Origin: CAG-791 sp963629395 | Lineage (GTDB): Bacteria; Bacillota; Clostridia; Lachnospirales; Lachnospiraceae | Direction of reading: 5' to 3' | NCBI GenBank assembly: GCA_963629395.1 | Contig: CAVGIV010000027.1 | Span: 1 to 32,303 of the forward strand | Length of the DNA stretch: 32,303 nucleotides | Translations under genes and position numbers: made by a program | The notes under the pieces: generated by a model | Told to the model about the DNA's origin: nothing | The model's database searches: none | The model's input: only the letters and a program-made list of their open reading frames with translations | Shown: piece after piece, positions 32,225 to 32,303 of the stretch | Layout of the letters: each line of letters opens with the position of its first letter | How positions within the stretch are numbered: position 1 is the first letter of the stretch

Positions 32225-32303
32225 GATAACTATTCAGCGCCTGCCAATTTCAATCGTGAATTTGCCTGCAAGCAGAGGGTTCACGTTGAAATATGGCAGG
32301 TGC
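32225..32303 (+). repeat. Dispersed palindromic repeat, module 2, copy 2 (reaches window end)
   Basis: The leader GATAACTATTCAGCGCC (32225-32241) runs into an imperfect palindrome. GCGCCTGCCA pairs with TGGCAGGTGC, ATTTCAA with TTGAAAT, and CGTGAA with TTCACG, around a loop containing GCCTGCAAGCAG. The loop is inverted relative to copy 1. It may continue past the window. Confidence 0.8.

Noticed and set aside
1..32303. CRISPR array, prophage or insertion sequence
   Set aside because: No regularly spaced direct repeats, cas genes, phage genes or transposase were seen. The repeats found are short palindromes at scattered sites.

Overview
The window looks like a piece of chromosome from an anaerobic, Gram-positive-type Clostridia, most likely a Lachnospiraceae member. 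This rests on the order tig-clpP-clpX-engB, a bifunctional Rel followed by a metallo-beta-lactamase-fold hydrolase and HemZ, a perR-rubrerythrin pair, a CIRCE-controlled groESL, strong AGGAGG-type ribosome binding sites, and mid-range base composition. Species cannot be named from the sequence alone. Two runs of N (1128-1304 and 25104-25326) cut into genes.

Layout. 1-2.8 kb (+): an M19 dipeptidase whose 3' end is lost in the first gap, then a cytosolic-looking transglutaminase-fold protein, closed by a bidirectional terminator. 2.9-7.9 kb (-): LCP-family protein, CpsB/YwqE-type PHP phosphatase, a membrane EAL protein with a degenerate GGDEF, and the redox chaperone Hsp33. 8.0-12.8 kb (-): Rel, MBL hydrolase, HemZ. 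12.9-13.9 kb (-): PerR and rubrerythrin. 14.0-16.2 kb (-): groES-groEL under a perfect CIRCE. 16.3-17.4 kb (+): an FMN-dependent alpha-hydroxy-acid dehydrogenase with an unusual N-terminal cysteine cluster. 17.6-21.4 kb (-): DUF308 membrane protein and ClpB. 21.5-25.8 kb (-): trigger factor, ClpP, ClpX, EngB, with no lon between clpX and engB. 25.9-29.1 kb (-): glycogen synthase and a MOP-superfamily flippase. 29.4-32.0 kb: a LacI-family regulator (+) convergent with glucuronate isomerase UxaC (-).

The middle 20 kb is rich in protein quality control and oxidative-stress functions: Hsp33, Rel, PerR-Rbr, GroESL, ClpB, trigger factor, ClpP and ClpX. Most of these transcription units have their own readable promoters and terminators. 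The LacI regulator and uxaC carry near-identical 14-bp operators at the same place just after their -10 boxes, which suggests autoregulation and control of hexuronate catabolism.

The least expected structure lies between genes. Five intergenic palindromic repeats share a leader resembling TAACTATTCAGCGCC and continue into one of two hairpin modules: three copies of one (15676-15743, 17418-17486, 29328-29395) and two of the other (30482-30562, 32225-32303). A sixth leader-like match spans the stop codon of the transglutaminase gene in the opposite orientation. Two copies of the first module contain an identically placed 21-codon reading frame, one of them just upstream of groEL. No phage, transposase, CRISPR array, rRNA or tRNA was found.
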